This document shows, piece by piece, positions 10,257-25,600 of a DNA stretch of 64,000 nucleotides. Source of the stretch: JAJRVM01 sp963700515 (GTDB taxonomy: Bacteria; Planctomycetota; Planctomycetia; Pirellulales; Pirellulaceae); NCBI GenBank assembly GCA_963700515.1, contig CAVOXY010000041.1, positions 35,428 through 99,427 on the forward strand, read 5' to 3'. Under the pieces are notes generated by a model that was given only the letters and a program-made list of their open reading frames with translations, was not told where the DNA came from and did no database searches. The position numbers were made by a program, and so were the translations under genes. Position 1 is the stretch's first letter; each line of letters begins with the position of its first letter.

Positions 10257-13200
10257 ATGACTACCGCGCATTCTCGTCGCTCTCTCAGGCGGCGACGGCC
10301 GTTGTTTGCTGCGCACCGCGCGTTGTTGGAACCGTTAGAGGAGCGCAGGCTGCTCAATGCCGGGCCGCCAACCGTGGTCTCTCACGATCTGCCGCCGCTG
10401 AGCGATATTGAGGTTTCCTCAGCGACACTCGTGCTTTCCGAGGCGTTAATGGCCGACGGCGCACGCAACCCGGCCAGCTACGAGCTGGTTCGCCTCGGTG
10501 CGGATCAGGTGGTCGGCGGTGGTGACGACCTTGTTCAGCAAGTCACACCCTCGTACGTCGACGGCATGACGCGGATCGATCTTGATCTGATGAGCGGAGT
10601 GGGCCCACTGAGTCTGGACGGGTGGAGCAAAGTGGTCCCCTCCGGCGGGTCAGGTGGTTACTGGAACACCGACGTTCACGAACTGATGGTCGAAACGGCG
10701 GCCTCTCTCGTCGGAGATCCGAGCTTCTACATCAGCAGCAGCGATTTCATTGATGGGACATTTCAGACGCGTCTGAGCGTATCGGCCTCGGGCCAGGATG
10801 ACTTTATCGGTGTTGTCTTCGGCATGCAGAAGTACGCGCCTCAAACGACGTTTCGGCCCAACGACTACTACTGCCTCACCTGGAAACGGGCGACGGAAAC
10901 GACGTCGTTCACGTATTACAACGACTTGACGGCTGAAGAGGGTTTGAAGCTGATCAGGGCGGACGACGTCAGCGGTTGGCCCGACTACATGATCGGACCT
11001 TTTCTCTGGGACGGAGTTCACCCCCAGACCGGTAGTCGGTTGCAGTTGCTGGATGCTGAGCCTGGGTGACGACATGGGCTGGGAATACGACACGCAGTAC
11101 GACATCACCATCGACCACAGTTCGGACGGCACGATCGATGTCGACGTCCGCCGCGTGGAGGATGACGCGCTGATCTGGCAGACCACGGTTGTGGATCCTG
11201 CGCCGCTGGGTGCCGGCAGAATCGGCTTCTTTAACATGGGTCAGTCCGGTGTGGAGTATCGGACTCTGGGCACAACCGAGGGCCTGGGGGAAGGGCTCTA
11301 TCAACTTTCCGTGCACAGCGGAGATCCGGGCCTCCGCGACCTTGACGGATTGGCTTTGGACGGCGATGGCGACGGCGTCGCCGGTGATGATTTCACGGCC
11401 ACGAGTCTGATTGATTTTGCGCCTCCGGAAATTACGGCCGTCGAGACGGATGCAAGCGGTGTCGTCGTCACCTACGCGGACCTCGGTGGTATGGATCATG
11501 CTCGCATGACGGACGTGGCCAACTACCAGCTTGTGGCAAGTGGCGGCGACGGTGTACTCGGTGACGAGGATGACGTGCCTATCGCTATCGAGGCGGTCAG
11601 CTGGCGCGGGGGACTACGGTTACGAGCAGGCAGTCCTGTCGTTTGCGTCGCCACTGGAATCGGAGAGATATCGGCTCACAGTGGATGGCACGGACGGTGT
11701 TCGCGATCTGTATGGACGTGATCTGTTGGGTGGGGATTACGTCAAGGTCGTGTACTTCACCACCGGCCCGACGCAGTTTGTCTTGGACCTTCCCACGGAG
11801 ATGGACACGGGCGTCTCCGACGAGGACAACTTGACACGCCTGTCGAGCCTGGAGATTGACGCAGTGATCGATCGGTCCGGACGGCTGCGTCTGGATCTCG
11901 ACAATGACGGTACCTATGAGATCGACGAGTACATAGCCGGTTCGGGCACCTACACTTACGCAGCTCCCTTCAGCAGCGAGGGGGAACATCGCAGTCGCGG
12001 TTATTTCACACCCGCGTCCGGATCTTCGATTTCGCAGAATCTTTATGTGACGATCGACACCGAGGCGCCGTCGGTTGTCGAGTACACTCCTTTCGGTATC
12101 GGGCACACGACCGCCGATCACGTCGAACTGCGGTTCTCCGAGGAACTCGTCGGCGGCATGGCACTCGACGACTTCAGCATGACGGGGCCGCAGGGGAACA
12201 TCCCGCTGACGAGCATCACCGACTTGGGAGCGAATACCCTGCGTGTCGATTTTGCCCAGCAGACGGCGTGGGGCTATTACCGGCTGGCGATCGATGCGGT
12301 CGCCTCCGACGCGGCCGGCAACCAGATCGACACCGACGGTGATCGCGTGGGTGGGGAGGACCCCGAGGACGCGTTGAACCTCAACTTTCTGGTCGGCTAC
12401 GACGCAGTGAATCTCGCCGTCGATGGAAGTTTCGAAGGAGCCGGGGCCAGCAGCAGTCCGCCGAGCGATTTCGGGGTCTGGTCGGGGGATCGCACGGCAT
12501 GGGTCACCACCTATTCCGGCGTGGTACCGTTGGACGGCGGGCGGATGCTGCGATTCCTGAATACCGGGAGCTCCGCCGCCGCGGGAGCGACCTGGGGGGA
12601 CGTCTGGCAGCTGATTGACTTGACACCTTTTACCGACGACGTGGCGACCGGAGAGGCGATCATCTGGGCCTCTTCCCTGTTCAATCGCGGAGCGGGAATT
12701 CAGTACTGGGATACCCAATTCGCCGTCTCGCTGGCTGCTTATGCCGGCGATCCCAGCACGTTTGCGGCACAACTGGGCTCGGGCGAGCTCGCCACGGCCG
12801 AGAACTTCCTGTTCACCGACAACGAGCCGGAGACCTGGCAGGGGTTGAGTGCCGGACTCACCCTGCCAGCGACAGCCAGTTTTGTGGCTCTGCAGATCTC
12901 CGCCATCGAAAATGTCTACGACAACAACTCATCCTACGAGTTCTATGCCCATTTTGCCGATGCCGTCTCGGCGGCGCTGGTCGTGCCACTCGACAAACCC
13001 TACGTGGTCGACTCGTCGCCGCAAGGGAGCATCGCGGTGGCGGCAGACCATATCGAAGTGACGTTCAGCGAACCGATCGACAGCTGCCACGTTCACTGCC
13101 GACGATGTGTTACTCGTCGGCCCGGACGGAGGCCACACGTTGGATCCACCTGTGCACTTGGGTGGTAATGTCTGGCGCATCGGCTTCGCGCCCCTGACAG

Positions 13201-13640
13201 AAGAGGGTGACTATCAGTACGCGATTGGGCCCGATGTGCGGGATCTCGATGGGCGCGCGATGGATCAGAACCGCGATGGTGGGGCAGGTGATGAGGTATT
13301 GGACGTCTATCACGCCAGCTTCCGCGTCGATTTCACGCCCCTGGTCATCAATTCCCATAGTCCCGCCGGCGTGCAACACACCTTCGTCAGTCACGTCGAT
13401 GTGACGTTCAGCGAGGAGATCGACGCTGCGACGCTGACACCCGCCGACGTTGTGCTGACCGGACCGACGGGACTGATTTCAGTGCTGGATCCCGTTGATC
13501 AGGGTGGCTCCACCTGGCGCTTCCCCTTTTCCCAACAGCAAACTGAAGGCGAGTATACGCTCGTCGTTGGTCCCGATGTGGACGATCTGGCCGGGCATCC
13601 CATGGTGGATGCCTACACCGGTACGTTCGAGATCCGACTG
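10257..13640 (+). other. Giant protein block 1: LEPR-xLL, lectin-like domain, bacterial Ig-like domains
   Basis: About 10640-11270 reads as a thrombospondin C-terminal (L-type lectin-like) domain: QDDFIGVVFGMQ is followed by YYCLTWKRA and later GRIGFFNMGQSGVEY. About 12060-13640 holds Big_5/SwmB-like modules marked by repeats of VELRFSEEL, IEVTFSEPID and VDVTFSEEID, each followed by a TPADV-like strand. Removing one A at about 13081 gives IDAATFTADDVLLVGP, which matches the next module (IDAATLTPADVVLTGP) and so locates that break. Confidence 0.7.
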
Positions 13641-16600
13641 GCGGATCTCAGTGGCAGCGACCTGAACGTTCCCTCGGTCGGAGGAAGCGGAAGCCCGCTC
13701 GACATCGCCTGGCGCGTGGCCAATGAAGGGGCTGTGGAGGCAGATGCCCTGTGGAGCGACATGGTCTACCTCTCCGACGACGACGCCCCCGGCGGCGACA
13801 CGCTGCTGGCCTCTTTCGAACATCTGGCGGCACTTGATCCCGCTGAGTATTACGACCAAGCGGTGACAGTTACTTTGCCGCAAGTGGCCGAAGGGGACTA
13901 CTGGATCATGGTGGTCGTCGACGGAGGAGGTGAAGTCGATGAGCCGGACGAATCGGACAATGTCTTGGTGGCTGGTCCGATCATTATTCGGCGTCCCAAT
14001 CTCACGGTCGGCGACCTGCAATTTCCGTCGGAGGGTTCTCCCGGCCAGCGTCTTGAGTTCGGCTGCACGGTCTCCAACACCGGAGCGGTGCCGACCACCG
14101 GTGCGTGGTACGTCACGGCCTACCTGTCCGACGACGACTCATTCGGTGAAGACGAAAACCTGGGAACCTTTGCGGCTCCACCCAGCGTTGTCGCGGCGGG
14201 CGAGCGTTATGATCGAGTCAGCAACTGGGACATCCCGGGAGTTCCCCCCGGCAATTATTACCTGGTCGTTCAGGCCGATCGGACCGACCTACTGAAGGAA
14301 TCCGACGAGTCCGATAACATCGCCGTTGCCGGCACGATCAGCATCAAATCACTCGACCTGGTCGTGACAGATCTCGTCTTGCCAACCGGTAGCCAGTCCG
14401 GCGAGGAGATCACGATCCGCTGGGAACTGAGCAACAGCGGTACCGGCACGATCACCGACAATTTCAACGACATCGTTTACCTTCAGAACCAGGTGACGGG
14501 TGAGTTCTGGTACAAATATGTGGGATACCACCAGTCGTCCAGTGGGCCCATCGCCCCCGGGCAATCGGTCCCGCGTGAGGCGACTTTCCAACTCCCCGAC
14601 GGAGACGCGGGCGTCGGGGAGTTCTGGGTGCAGATCGAAACGGACGCCTGGGACAGCTTTGGCAACGACCGGATTTACGAATGGAATGCTTCCGGGGACG
14701 CCGAGTCTAACAATACATGGCAGGGCACGTTTCACGCCACGCTCGCGACCTATCCTGATCTGGTCCTCAACCCGATCACGGTGACACCCGAGAATCCCCA
14801 GACGGGCGATGCACTCACCGTCCGCTGGCGACTGGAGAACCACGGCAATGCCCCGGTCGCGTCGGCATTCTCTGATCGCATTCGTGTGATCAACACCACA
14901 ACGGGCCAAACACTGTACACAGATTACCTCCCTTACGATCCGGCGGCGGAGGGGGCGATTGCGATTGGCGCCGGTGTCGATCGACAACTGACGCTGAGTC
15001 TCCCCAAGGGCTCAGCAAGTGCCGGAGATCTGGAGGTGACCGTCCTGGCCGACTGGGACGAAGATGTCTTCGAGCGCAACGACAGCGGAACAGCTGAAGA
15101 CAATAACGAGGCCAGTCAGTTGATCACGACGACGCTGGCGGCCTATCCCGATCTGGCAGTTGTCGATGTCGACTTCCCACAACTGATCGTCGGAGATCCC
15201 GCCAAAGCTACCATCTCCTGGACGGTGGAAAACCTCGGCACGGGGGATGCGCCGGCGGCGTGGACCGACGTGATCGTTGTCTCGGAGAACAACGTGCTTG
15301 GCGACTGGGACGACGAAGAGTTGCTGCAACTTGAGCACGTCGGAGGCCTGGACGCGGGAGCACGTTATCAGGCGAGCCAGCAAGTGTGGCTTCCACCCCG
15401 CTTTGAAGGGCGGTTCCACCTGTTTGTAACGACGGACATCGACGACCTTGTTTTCGAGGACGCCAGCGAGGTGAACAACACCTTGGAGTCCGAGAAACCG
15501 CTGGACGTCGTCATGATTCCTTATGCCGACTTGGTCGTCACGTCGGTCGAAACTCCCACGATTGCGCTGAGCGGACAGGCGTGCGAGCTGACCTGGACCG
15601 TGAGCAATCTGGGCATCGGACCCACCAACGTGCACGACTGGCGGGACTTTGTCTATCTGTCGCACGACCCGTTGGGCGAGGATCCCGTGTACCAACGTGT
15701 TGGCGACTCGGACGTGCTCTGGTACGCGACCGTTGATCACCTCGGACAACTCTCTTCAGGTGCGAGCTACACACACACTGCATCCCTGACGCTTCCCGAG
15801 GGTCTCGAAGGTACGGTCTACGTGGTGGTGACCACCGCGGTGATGCCGCAGGCGATTGCCTCGTACCACCATGTCTCGCCTTATGCCTGGGTATCTGAGT
15901 TCATTTACACAGACAACAACCAGTCCGTATCGGATGCGCTGGCCGTGGAGTTGACTCCGCCACCCGACCTGGTCGTCACCGACATCGATGCGCCGGAGGA
16001 AGCTCTGGAGGACACGTTGATCGACGTCCAGTGGACCGTTCGCAATAACGGGGCAGGGGAAGCCACCCCCGGGTGGGTCGATCGTGTCTGGCTCCAGGAT
16101 GCCACCGATCCCGACGCCGATCCGATTGAACTGGGTACTTTTTCCTACGCGGTCCCTTTGCAGCCAGGTACTGCGTATACGCGGCAGGAGACTGTGCGTA
16201 TTGCTCCGCGCATTCCGGGCACGTATTACGTGGTTGTCACGACCGATCGCAAGAATGAACTGTTCGAACATGCGGGCGAAGACAATAACACGACGATCGA
16301 CGACGTGCCATTGCTGATCAGCGTGAAACCGCGGCCGGATCTCCAGGTCGCCTCCATCACAGCGCCGGCCACCGTCGATCCCGAAGGGTCGCTCTCGGCC
16401 GAATTCGTGATTATCAACCAGGGCACCGTCGCGACGACCACCGCCCATTGGGTCGACCGCGTGTATCTGTCGCTCGACGACAAGTTCGGCGGCAATGACC
16501 TGCTGGTCGCGACGGTAGTCAATCAGTCGGCGTTGGCGCCGGGTGAGAGCTACCTGTCCGTCTCGGCTGCGGGCACCGTACCTCGGCACTATCGCGGCGA

Positions 16601-19600
16601 TATGTTTGTCCTGGTCGAGACCGACGCTTACCACCAGATGGACGAGTGGCCAAACGAGGGAAACAACATCCTGGCCGTGCCGATCCACGTGACGGAACTA
16701 CCGCTGGCCGACCTGGTTGTCAGCGACGTCGTGGTGCCCGCCCAGGCCATCGCGGGCTCCGAGATCGAAGTCCGCTTCACGGTCACCAATTTGGCGCGGG
16801 GGAGACAGACCGCGATTGGTGGACGGAGCAGATCTGGCTCGCCGCCGACAAGGACTTGCCGACACCCCCGAAAGGCCAGCACAAGCTCGACAGGCTGATC
16901 ACATCGTTCGAGCACCACGGGTCGCTCGACGTCGGTGCGGGATACGACGTGATCATGACGGTGACGTTGCCGGCGGATCTCGAGTCCGGCCGGTACTACA
17001 TAACTCCCTGGACCGATCCCTACCAGTTCGTGGCCGAAGACACACTGGCGATCAACATCAATCCAGACGATCCCGATGAGATCGACAACAACAACTACAA
17101 GGCGCGGGCCATCGACGTGATCGCGTTGCAAGAGGATCTTCCGGACCTGGTCGTGGACTGGGTCGCGGTCACGCCCGAGACGCAGGGCGGCGAAGAGATC
17201 ACCATCACCTACAGTGTGCGGAACGTGGGAACGGCAGAGGCTGCCTGGTGGCACCCCTACGGTTCTGTCGGCGATCCCGGACCGTTTTACTGGCTCGACG
17301 AAATCCGTCTGGTGAGCGATCTTGGGGAACAGCCTGAGAAGGACCTCTTTCTGAGCAACGTCTTGGTGATCGCTCAGAGTGGCTTCAATTCGGCCATGGC
17401 AAGACTGATGGCTGGCACCGCAGGCATCGACCTCGAGACGGGCGTGGAGGACGGCACGGTGATCGTGCTCGACGAGCCACTGGGTCCCGGGGAGAGCTAC
17501 ACGCACTCGATCACCATCCCTCTGAACCCGTCGGCGGAAGGGGCACACGCCCTCGTAGCCGCGGACGCGCGGAGATGGACTTCCGGCGCATTTGGCTACA
17601 TCGAGGAAATCGACGAGAACAACAACCGAGGTGATGGAGACACGTTGGTCACGCCCGTTCCCGCGGATCTCGTGGTGACTGCGGCCACGGTGGAGCCGAT
17701 CGATGCAGCACAGGTTTACTCCGGCGACTCGGTCCGGGTCCGGTACACGGTGACCAACGTGGGCGACTATCCCGTCTGGCCGGGAACCGATTACTGGAAA
17801 GAGAGTCTGTGGCTTTCCGCCGACGTCCTCGATGAATGGGTCGTGTATGGCTTCAACCCTAGCGCATACCGCGCAACGTACCTCGGCGAAAACATCCATT
17901 TCCAGAATGAGCCGCTGCAACCGGGTGAAAGCTACGACGTCGAGTGCGATCTCATGCTGCCTGCCGGCCTTGACGGAGACTACTTCGTCTATATCCAGCT
18001 CAGTTCGTTGGGAGGGGACAAGCAACTTTATCCGGACTGGTGGCTGGTGGATCGAAGTCACAATCTGTCCTGGCTGACGTTCTTCGAGAGCACCGCCTTC
18101 GAATACCCCTACAACAACTTGCATCGCGTGGAGCTTCCCGTCACGTATCGCGAGCCAGATCTTGTCGTAACGACCTTCGATACGCCGTCAACGGCGACTT
18201 CCGGCGAAGTGATTCAAGTCTCTTACGAAGTGGCAAATCTGGGCACACGCGCGACTCGCGTCAACTCCTGGTGGGACGGGATCATTCTGTCGCACGACGC
18301 CTTCCTGGATGAAGGCGACGTTCTGCTCTCCTCGTTTCGTGTCGTTCGCCAAGAACCGCTTGCGCCAGGTAATTCCTACACGCAGACGGTGGAGATCCAA
18401 TTGCCGGAGAGTGTTGAAGGTGATTTCCACATCCTCGTGTTTGCCGACTCCGCCGTGAAGAGCGGCAGCCTTTTCTACACACCCAGTTCGATCAGCGACC
18501 GTTTGCCGGGTATTAACTTCGCTCTTCCCTCATCCGTCTTAGGTGGGGCTTCCAGAGAACGACTCGCCATGGCACGTGGCTTGGTGTGGGAGTTCGAGGA
18601 CGAGGGGAACAACCTTGTCGCAGCCCCTCTTCAAGTGAGCCTCGATCCGCCACCCGATCTGCAGGTCACGTCACTCTCAGTCCCCGAGCACGTGGTGCGC
18701 GGACAGAAGTTCGAAGTCACTTGGACCGTTTCAAACCTCGGAGGGGACACCCCCGCTGATCAGCGCGTGTGGGACGACCTGGTCTACCTCTCCCGCGACG
18801 AAGTGCTTGATTTGAAGGCCGATCGCTACATGGCCTCATTGCCTCATTCCGGGGAATTAGGAGCCGACGCCAGCTACTCACGGACAGTCTACATTACGGC
18901 CCCCAAGGATCTCTTGGGACCTTACTACGTGTTTGTCGTGGCCGATCCCGTGCGCTATTTGCCCGGCGGCCGAGTCTTCGAGGGGAGCAACGAATACAAC
19001 AACGATCGAGCCAGCGATGTTCCGGTGATTATCGAGTTGCCGCCACCTGCCGATCTCGAGGTAACGCAGATCGACGTGGCCGGCACGGCAACCTCTGGCC
19101 AGGCCGTCCCAATCTCGTGGACGGTGATCAACACGGCAGCGGAACCGGCCAGCGGCACTTGGTCCGACTGCGTCTATCTGTCCGCTGACGGAATCTGGGA
19201 TATCCGCGATAAGCTGATTGGACGCGTCGCCTATTCCGGCACGCTCGCCCAGGGTCAGTCCTACACATCGATGCTCACCGAGCCGTTGCCGACCGTGCTG
19301 CCGGGTAACTATCGCATCATCGTGCGGGCCGATATCTACAACCAGATCTATGAAGGAGACGGCGAAGTCGGCAACGTTGCTGTTTCCACGGAGCTGGTTG
19401 AGGTGACGGTGGACGAACTGGCAATCGGCGTGCCACTGCAGACCATTCTCAACGCCGGTGACGAGCGGCTCTTCCAGGTGACTGTACCCCAAAACAAGAC
19501 GCTCGCCGTCACGCTGGGAAGTCCGTACGAGCTGGCGCTGCATGAAGTGTTTGTGCGTCACGGCGCCGTTCCCTCAAGTGCAGCCTACGATGCGGTGAGC

Positions 19601-22600
19601 GCGGGGGGCATGGACCAGATCGTCACGGCGGTCGTCCCCTCGACAGAACCTGGTGTCTACTATGTGCTGCTGCGCGGGCACAATGAGCCCGCTGGCGGTG
19701 GCGTGGTAACCGTGCTGGCGGAACTGGTGCCGCTGGTGATCACCGACGTCCACACCGACGCAGGGGGCGACAGCCGCTACGTAACGACAACCATCCGAGG
19801 CGCCCAATTCCACCAACAGGCGATTGTCAAGCTTGTTCGCCCCGGTTTCGGGGAGTATGAACCGGTCGACTACCAGGTGGTCGATAGCACAAAAATTGTC
19901 GCCACGTTTGACTTCACGGACGCGGTACACGGACTCTATGACGTGAAGGTGATCAACCCTGGCGGAGACCAGGCGGTGGTGCCCTACCGCTTTCTCCTCG
20001 AGCGGGCCATCGAGCCGGAGGTGACAATCGGGCTTGGCGGACCACGGATCGTCGACGCGGGCGACGTGGGCCGCTTCAGCGTGGCACTGGTGAACACCGG
20101 AAACATCGATGCACCCTACGTCTTCTTTGAAGTCGGCATTCCCGACATGGGGATCAACCAACGCGTTTACAATCTGCCCTACGTACAGTTCTCCACTAAC
20201 TTGCGCGGCAATCCGGAGACGACGGCAACACAAGACGTTCCCTGGGCCAGTCTTGATCCGGCGGTCAAAACGAGCCTCACGGCCGGCAAAGCCGGTTATT
20301 GGTTGGCGCCCGGCTACCTGTTGGACGAACATGCGGAGGGCTTCACGGGCTTCACGTTCGATGTGGCGACCTATCCGCTGCTCAATGAACTTTTGAGCTA
20401 CGACTGGGACCGCATTAAAGGGATGGCCTACACATTATTCCCGGAGCTGGCGGAAACCGACGCGCTGGCGGCGGGCCCCGAATCGCTCGACGCGATCGCC
20501 CCGGGACTGTACGCCGAGTATCTCGCGCAGACGCTGATGTCTGATCCCTGCTACAGGTCTCAGTATGCCGCCTTCCAGTTCCCGATCGTCGCGGCGGCTA
20601 CCACCATGACTCGCGACGAATTCGTCGACCACGCGGTTGCCGAAGCCATGCGGCTGCGCGAGGCGATTCTCGAGGACACCGAGGCGGCATCGGCGCTGCT
20701 GTCTATCGCGGCGGACGAGGCCACCTGGCAGCAACTCTATCTGGCGTCGCTCGAAGAGGCCGGCATTCTCCGTCCGGAGGACGAGACGCCGCCAGCACGC
20801 GAGAATCCCAGACTGTTGAGCTTGATGGCCACACTCTCAGCGGGCATCCTGATTGGACCGGCGGGCAGCGACATTCGCACGAGCGGTGACATCGGGAACT
20901 TCTTCGAACAGATCCGCCAATGGTACGGCCACGAGCCTGAGAGTGTGGTGGAACTGCAGGATGTAGCGACCTGCGGAGCCAAGTGCGGAAATCAGGCTGC
21001 ACGGCTCACCTTCCCAACAGAATGGCCTGAACGGAGCGACTATGACCTGGGACTTGAGCACGCGACGCACTTCGAGGCTTTTCGCGTCTACGTGCCGTGG
21101 GGATCGATCGGCCACCCGAAGGGCCTCGCAGATCCCGGAGCGTTGACCGACTACTTGTCGTTGCCCGGTGAAGAAAGCGAGTTGGTTTCGCTGCAAGGGC
21201 CGTTCGCATTCGACACCAACGGCTATGTACCAGCGGAGGAATCGCTGCCATTCACGGTCTACTTCCAGACGGACCCCGGTGCCTCAACGTATGCTCATGA
21301 AATCCGCCTGGTAACGCCACTGGACGACGAACTCAGTGCGCGCTCTTTTCGCTTGGGCGATCTGAAGATCGGTGATATCAGCGTGCACGTTCCGGAAGGT
21401 CGCAATGTCTTTCAGAACGACTTTGACTTCACCGACGCGAAGGGGTTCCTGCTCCGCGTGAGTGCCGCCATTGAACCGGAAAGTCGTCAGGCCACGTGGC
21501 TGCTGCAGGCAATCGACCCGCTTACCGGCGAGCTCCTCGAAGACCCCAACAACGGACTGCTGCCCCCCAACGATGCGGCGGGGTCGGGGAGCGGTTTCGT
21601 CAGTTACACGGCGGTCCTCAGCAATGACGCGCAGTCGGGTGATCGGCTCAGCGCCCAGGCCCGCGTGATGATGGACAACGCGCCCCCCGAGGACACGGCG
21701 ACCCTGTCCTATCTCGTCGACGCCCACGCACCGGTGACGACGCTGTCGGTTTCATCGATGTCGGGCACCAAACCCACCTATTCGGTCACGTGGAAAGTTG
21801 TAGACGAACAGAATGGATCGGGTGTGCGGCACGTGACCCTGTACGTCGCGACCGACGGCGGCGATTTCAAAATCTGGCAGCGGCAGCGCCCCGAAGCAAC
21901 TGGGTCAGAAGTCTTCGTCGGCGAGGCCGGCCACGTTTACGAGTTCCTGGCGTTGGCCACGGACGTGGCCGGCAACCGGGAAAGGCCTGCCTTCCGTGGC
22001 AACGTGCCTGACGATGGCACGACGACGAACTTGGGCGGAAATCCCCTGGTAGCGGAGACCACGCCTGAGAACTTCGGCGTGGCACCACACCCAAGCCCCG
22101 AGCCATCGACAAATCCGCTCTTTCATGAAGTCGAAAAACTCGTTCCCTCGGCGCTGTCCGATGTTCGCCCCACCGAATTCACCGAGGTGCTCCGCCCGCT
22201 GGTCGCGCGGGCATTTGCCACCGGGATGGAGCAAAGCCACGCTGATATTGGCCCCCTGGCCATCGTGGAGGCGCCCGATGGCTCGATCCTGGTCAGCGGA
22301 GGAGCATCGCGCAACGAGATCTACAGGTTCGACGTCACGGGTGGCGAAACCGGCGAGCCTTTGGCCGAGTTGGACTATCCCGTGTTCAATATGGCTTTCG
22401 ATGCCGAGGGGCGTCTGTGGGCGACAACCGGCGGGGGTCCGTTGCTGGAGCTTGATCCCGAGACTTGCGAGATCCTGCATCAGTATGCCGATGGGATCAC
22501 CATCGCGTTGGCTGTCGAACCGGGCTCTGGCTTGATCTACGTCTCTTCCTCCAGCGGAGTGGAGGTCTTCGATCCGGACACAGAAACCTTCACCCATTAC

Positions 22601-25600
22601 AGTCGCGACCGCGACATCCGGGTGGGAAGCCTGGCCTTTGATGCGGCAGCAGCGCTCTGGGCCACCACCTGGCCGGACCGGGAACGAGTGGTTCGCTTCA
22701 ACGACCGAGCGCGAGCGGAAACGATGCTCCTCTTTGACGCCGATGTCGACTCGATCGCGTTCGGCCAGTCGGGCACCGCACTCGAAGGACTGCTTTTCGT
22801 GTCTCACGTCGAAGGACCGCAGATCGCCGCTGGCAGTGCCGCTCGCGCAGGAAGTGAGCTGACGCTGGTGGACCTGGCAACGCTACGGCAGTTGCCGGTC
22901 GCGCGGGGCGGTACGCGAGGCGACGTCGTGATGACCACGTCGGACGGTCGGATTCTCGTGAGCCAGTCGAACCAGATTGACATTCTCTACCCCTCCTTTG
23001 CGCAACTGTGATCGCCACAAGTCCGCCCGATGATGGGATCGCCGCACTACCACTTGGATGCATCACGGTCACGTTCGACCAGCCGATGTACGCGGGTGAT
23101 TCGCAGCACCCAGCATCGGTAACGAACTTGAGTAATTACGAGATCGTCGGCGCTGCCACAGGGAACATCGCCATTGAATCGGTCGTGTACGACGCCGACA
23201 GTCAGACGGCGATTCTCTTCCCGAGGCGATTCGAGCCGGATCAATATGAACTTCACGTCCTGGCAACGCTGGCCAGCGCCGAAGGCCTGGGACTCGCTGA
23301 CACATATACGGCGACGTTTCTTGCCGTTTCGGACTTCTCGGCGTTGTTGGAGATCGAGTTCTCGCAGACGCGGTCCAGTCGTGCCGAGGCGACCGTTTCC
23401 TACGACGTAAGGATCACCAACACCAGTGAATATGACCTACAACTGCCGTTGCTGTTGATCTTGGATCCAGCCCTCGGCTATGAGGGCATTCCGCGCAACG
23501 CGGCAGGGCTAACACCCGACGGTGCGTGGATTGTCGACCTCTCACAGGCCTTGCCTCCCAATGGGCGTCTTGCGCCAGGGGAAAGCACGACGGGACGCAC
23601 GGTGGTTATCGACAACGACGGCAATTGGCACGTCGACTACGATCATGGTGCGTATGCGCTCCCGACGATTAATGTGGCACCCGTGTTCGATTCGGACCCC
23701 GTGGAAGATACCGAGGTCGGGGAGCAGTATGTTTATCATGCGGAGGCCCACGATCCGGACGGCACCGTTGTGATCTACATGCTCTACGAGGGCCCGCATG
23801 GCATGACGGTCGACCCGCTCACGGGGCTCGTCGAGTGGTCCCCGACGGCGACGGCATCTGCCAGAACTTCCGTCGTCGTGCACGCATATGATAGCCGAGG
23901 GGGTCGGGGTACTCAGCAATTCGTAATCGACGTGGCCGGCGGTAATCACGAACCACTGCTCGCGCCCTTGCCTGCCGTTGTCGAGGTGAACGAAGGAGAA
24001 CTGCTAGAGATCGTGCTGTCCGCTGACGACCCCGACGGTGACGTACTGTTGGCCGGTGCGAACAACTTACCCCCGGGAGCGCGGTTTGACGCGACCCAAC
24101 GCGTATTGAGCTGGATACCGGGCAACAACGCAGCGGGCACGTACTCGGATATCCAGTTCTCGGTTACCGACGGCATTCACGAAGCGCTGGCGAACCTGAC
24201 CATCCTTGTGCTGCCGACCGACCAGGGTCCCTACTTGGTGAAGCCGCAGCCACGCACGATTCGCGAGGGCGAGCGGTTGCAACTGTACTTGGACGGCGGG
24301 GATCCGGATGGCGAGGCGGTACGTTACTATAGCAACCTTCTCCCGCCGGGCGCGAGGCTCAATCCGAACACGGGGTCGTTTGAGTGGACGCCCGACTACT
24401 ACCAGGCGGGTGAGTACACCTTCCCGCTGTCCGTGGTGAGTGGTGGTAAGACGACGACGGTCGAGGCGGCCATTACGGTGTTGAACGTAAATGGCCCGCC
24501 GACCTTCTTGCCGCTCGATACCTGGCAGGGATACGAAGGCGAGCCGATCAGGTTTCGCCCGCTTGCCGTCGATCCCGACAACCCCGGCAGTCTCCCGCCG
24601 ATTCGCGGGCAGGGCAATCAACTCGTGGTGATCGGATCGGGACCTTCATCCCTCACCTATACAGCTGACGGCCTGCCCTCTGGAGCGCAGTTCGACGCGG
24701 AAACGGCCACTTTCACCTGGGAACCCGGCTATGATGCAGCCGGCGACTACATCGTGTCGTTCACGGCCACCGATGACGGAGATGGTGTGGGTCCCGTGTT
24801 GGCGTGCGCTCTGACAACCAGGATCATCGTCCACAACTACAACCGCTCGCCCGAAATCGTCCCGCTGTCCAACGTCACCGTGCAACAGGGAGAAACGCGA
24901 CTGCTCACGGTCGAGGCTCTCGACCCGGACGGAAACCCACTCACGCTCACCGCCACCAACGCGCTGACCGGTTACAGACTTCCAGACTTCATCTCGTTTG
25001 CCGATCACGGCGGCGGCATGGGTAGCTTCACCTTGACGCCCGAAGCAGGTTACCGAGGTGACTACACTGTGTCCCTCATGGCAACCGACGACGGCGATGC
25101 GGGACAGTCGTCCGTGGCAACCGATGAGATTTCGTTCGTCGTGACCGTGGAAACCGAAAACGATCCACCCGTGCTCGACTACATTGGCGACAAGGTGGCC
25201 GTGGTTGGAATCCCCTTCGAGTTGGTCATGCGGGCCAGCGACCTGGACGAAGAGCAGTTCAATTGGGCCATGTCGGGGCTCCCGGCTGCAGCAACTCTAA
25301 CACCGAGTGGTTCATCCCAAACGGCGGTACTCAAGTGGCTCCCGACGTTCGCGGATGTGGGAAGTCACACGGTCGTGTTCGAGGTGAGCGACGGTGGTAA
25401 TGGCGATCCAGCATTTGTCGCGGCGGACAATCAGACCATTGCGTTGACCGTCCGCGCCACCAACCAGGCTCCCGTCCTGGCGGAGCCTGGTGATCTGGTC
25501 GTCCAGGAGGGCGAAACGCTCGTGCTGCCGTTCTCGGCCACCGATGCCAATGGGGACGTCCTCACGTATTCCGCCGAGAATCTGCCCCCCGGCGCATCGT

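Noticed and set aside
23008..23011. GTGA stop-start overlap marking a second independent gene
   Set aside because: The sequence after the GTG starts inside an Ig-like strand and has no signal peptide or ribosome-binding site. The spacing looks like the other single-base breaks in the giant gene.
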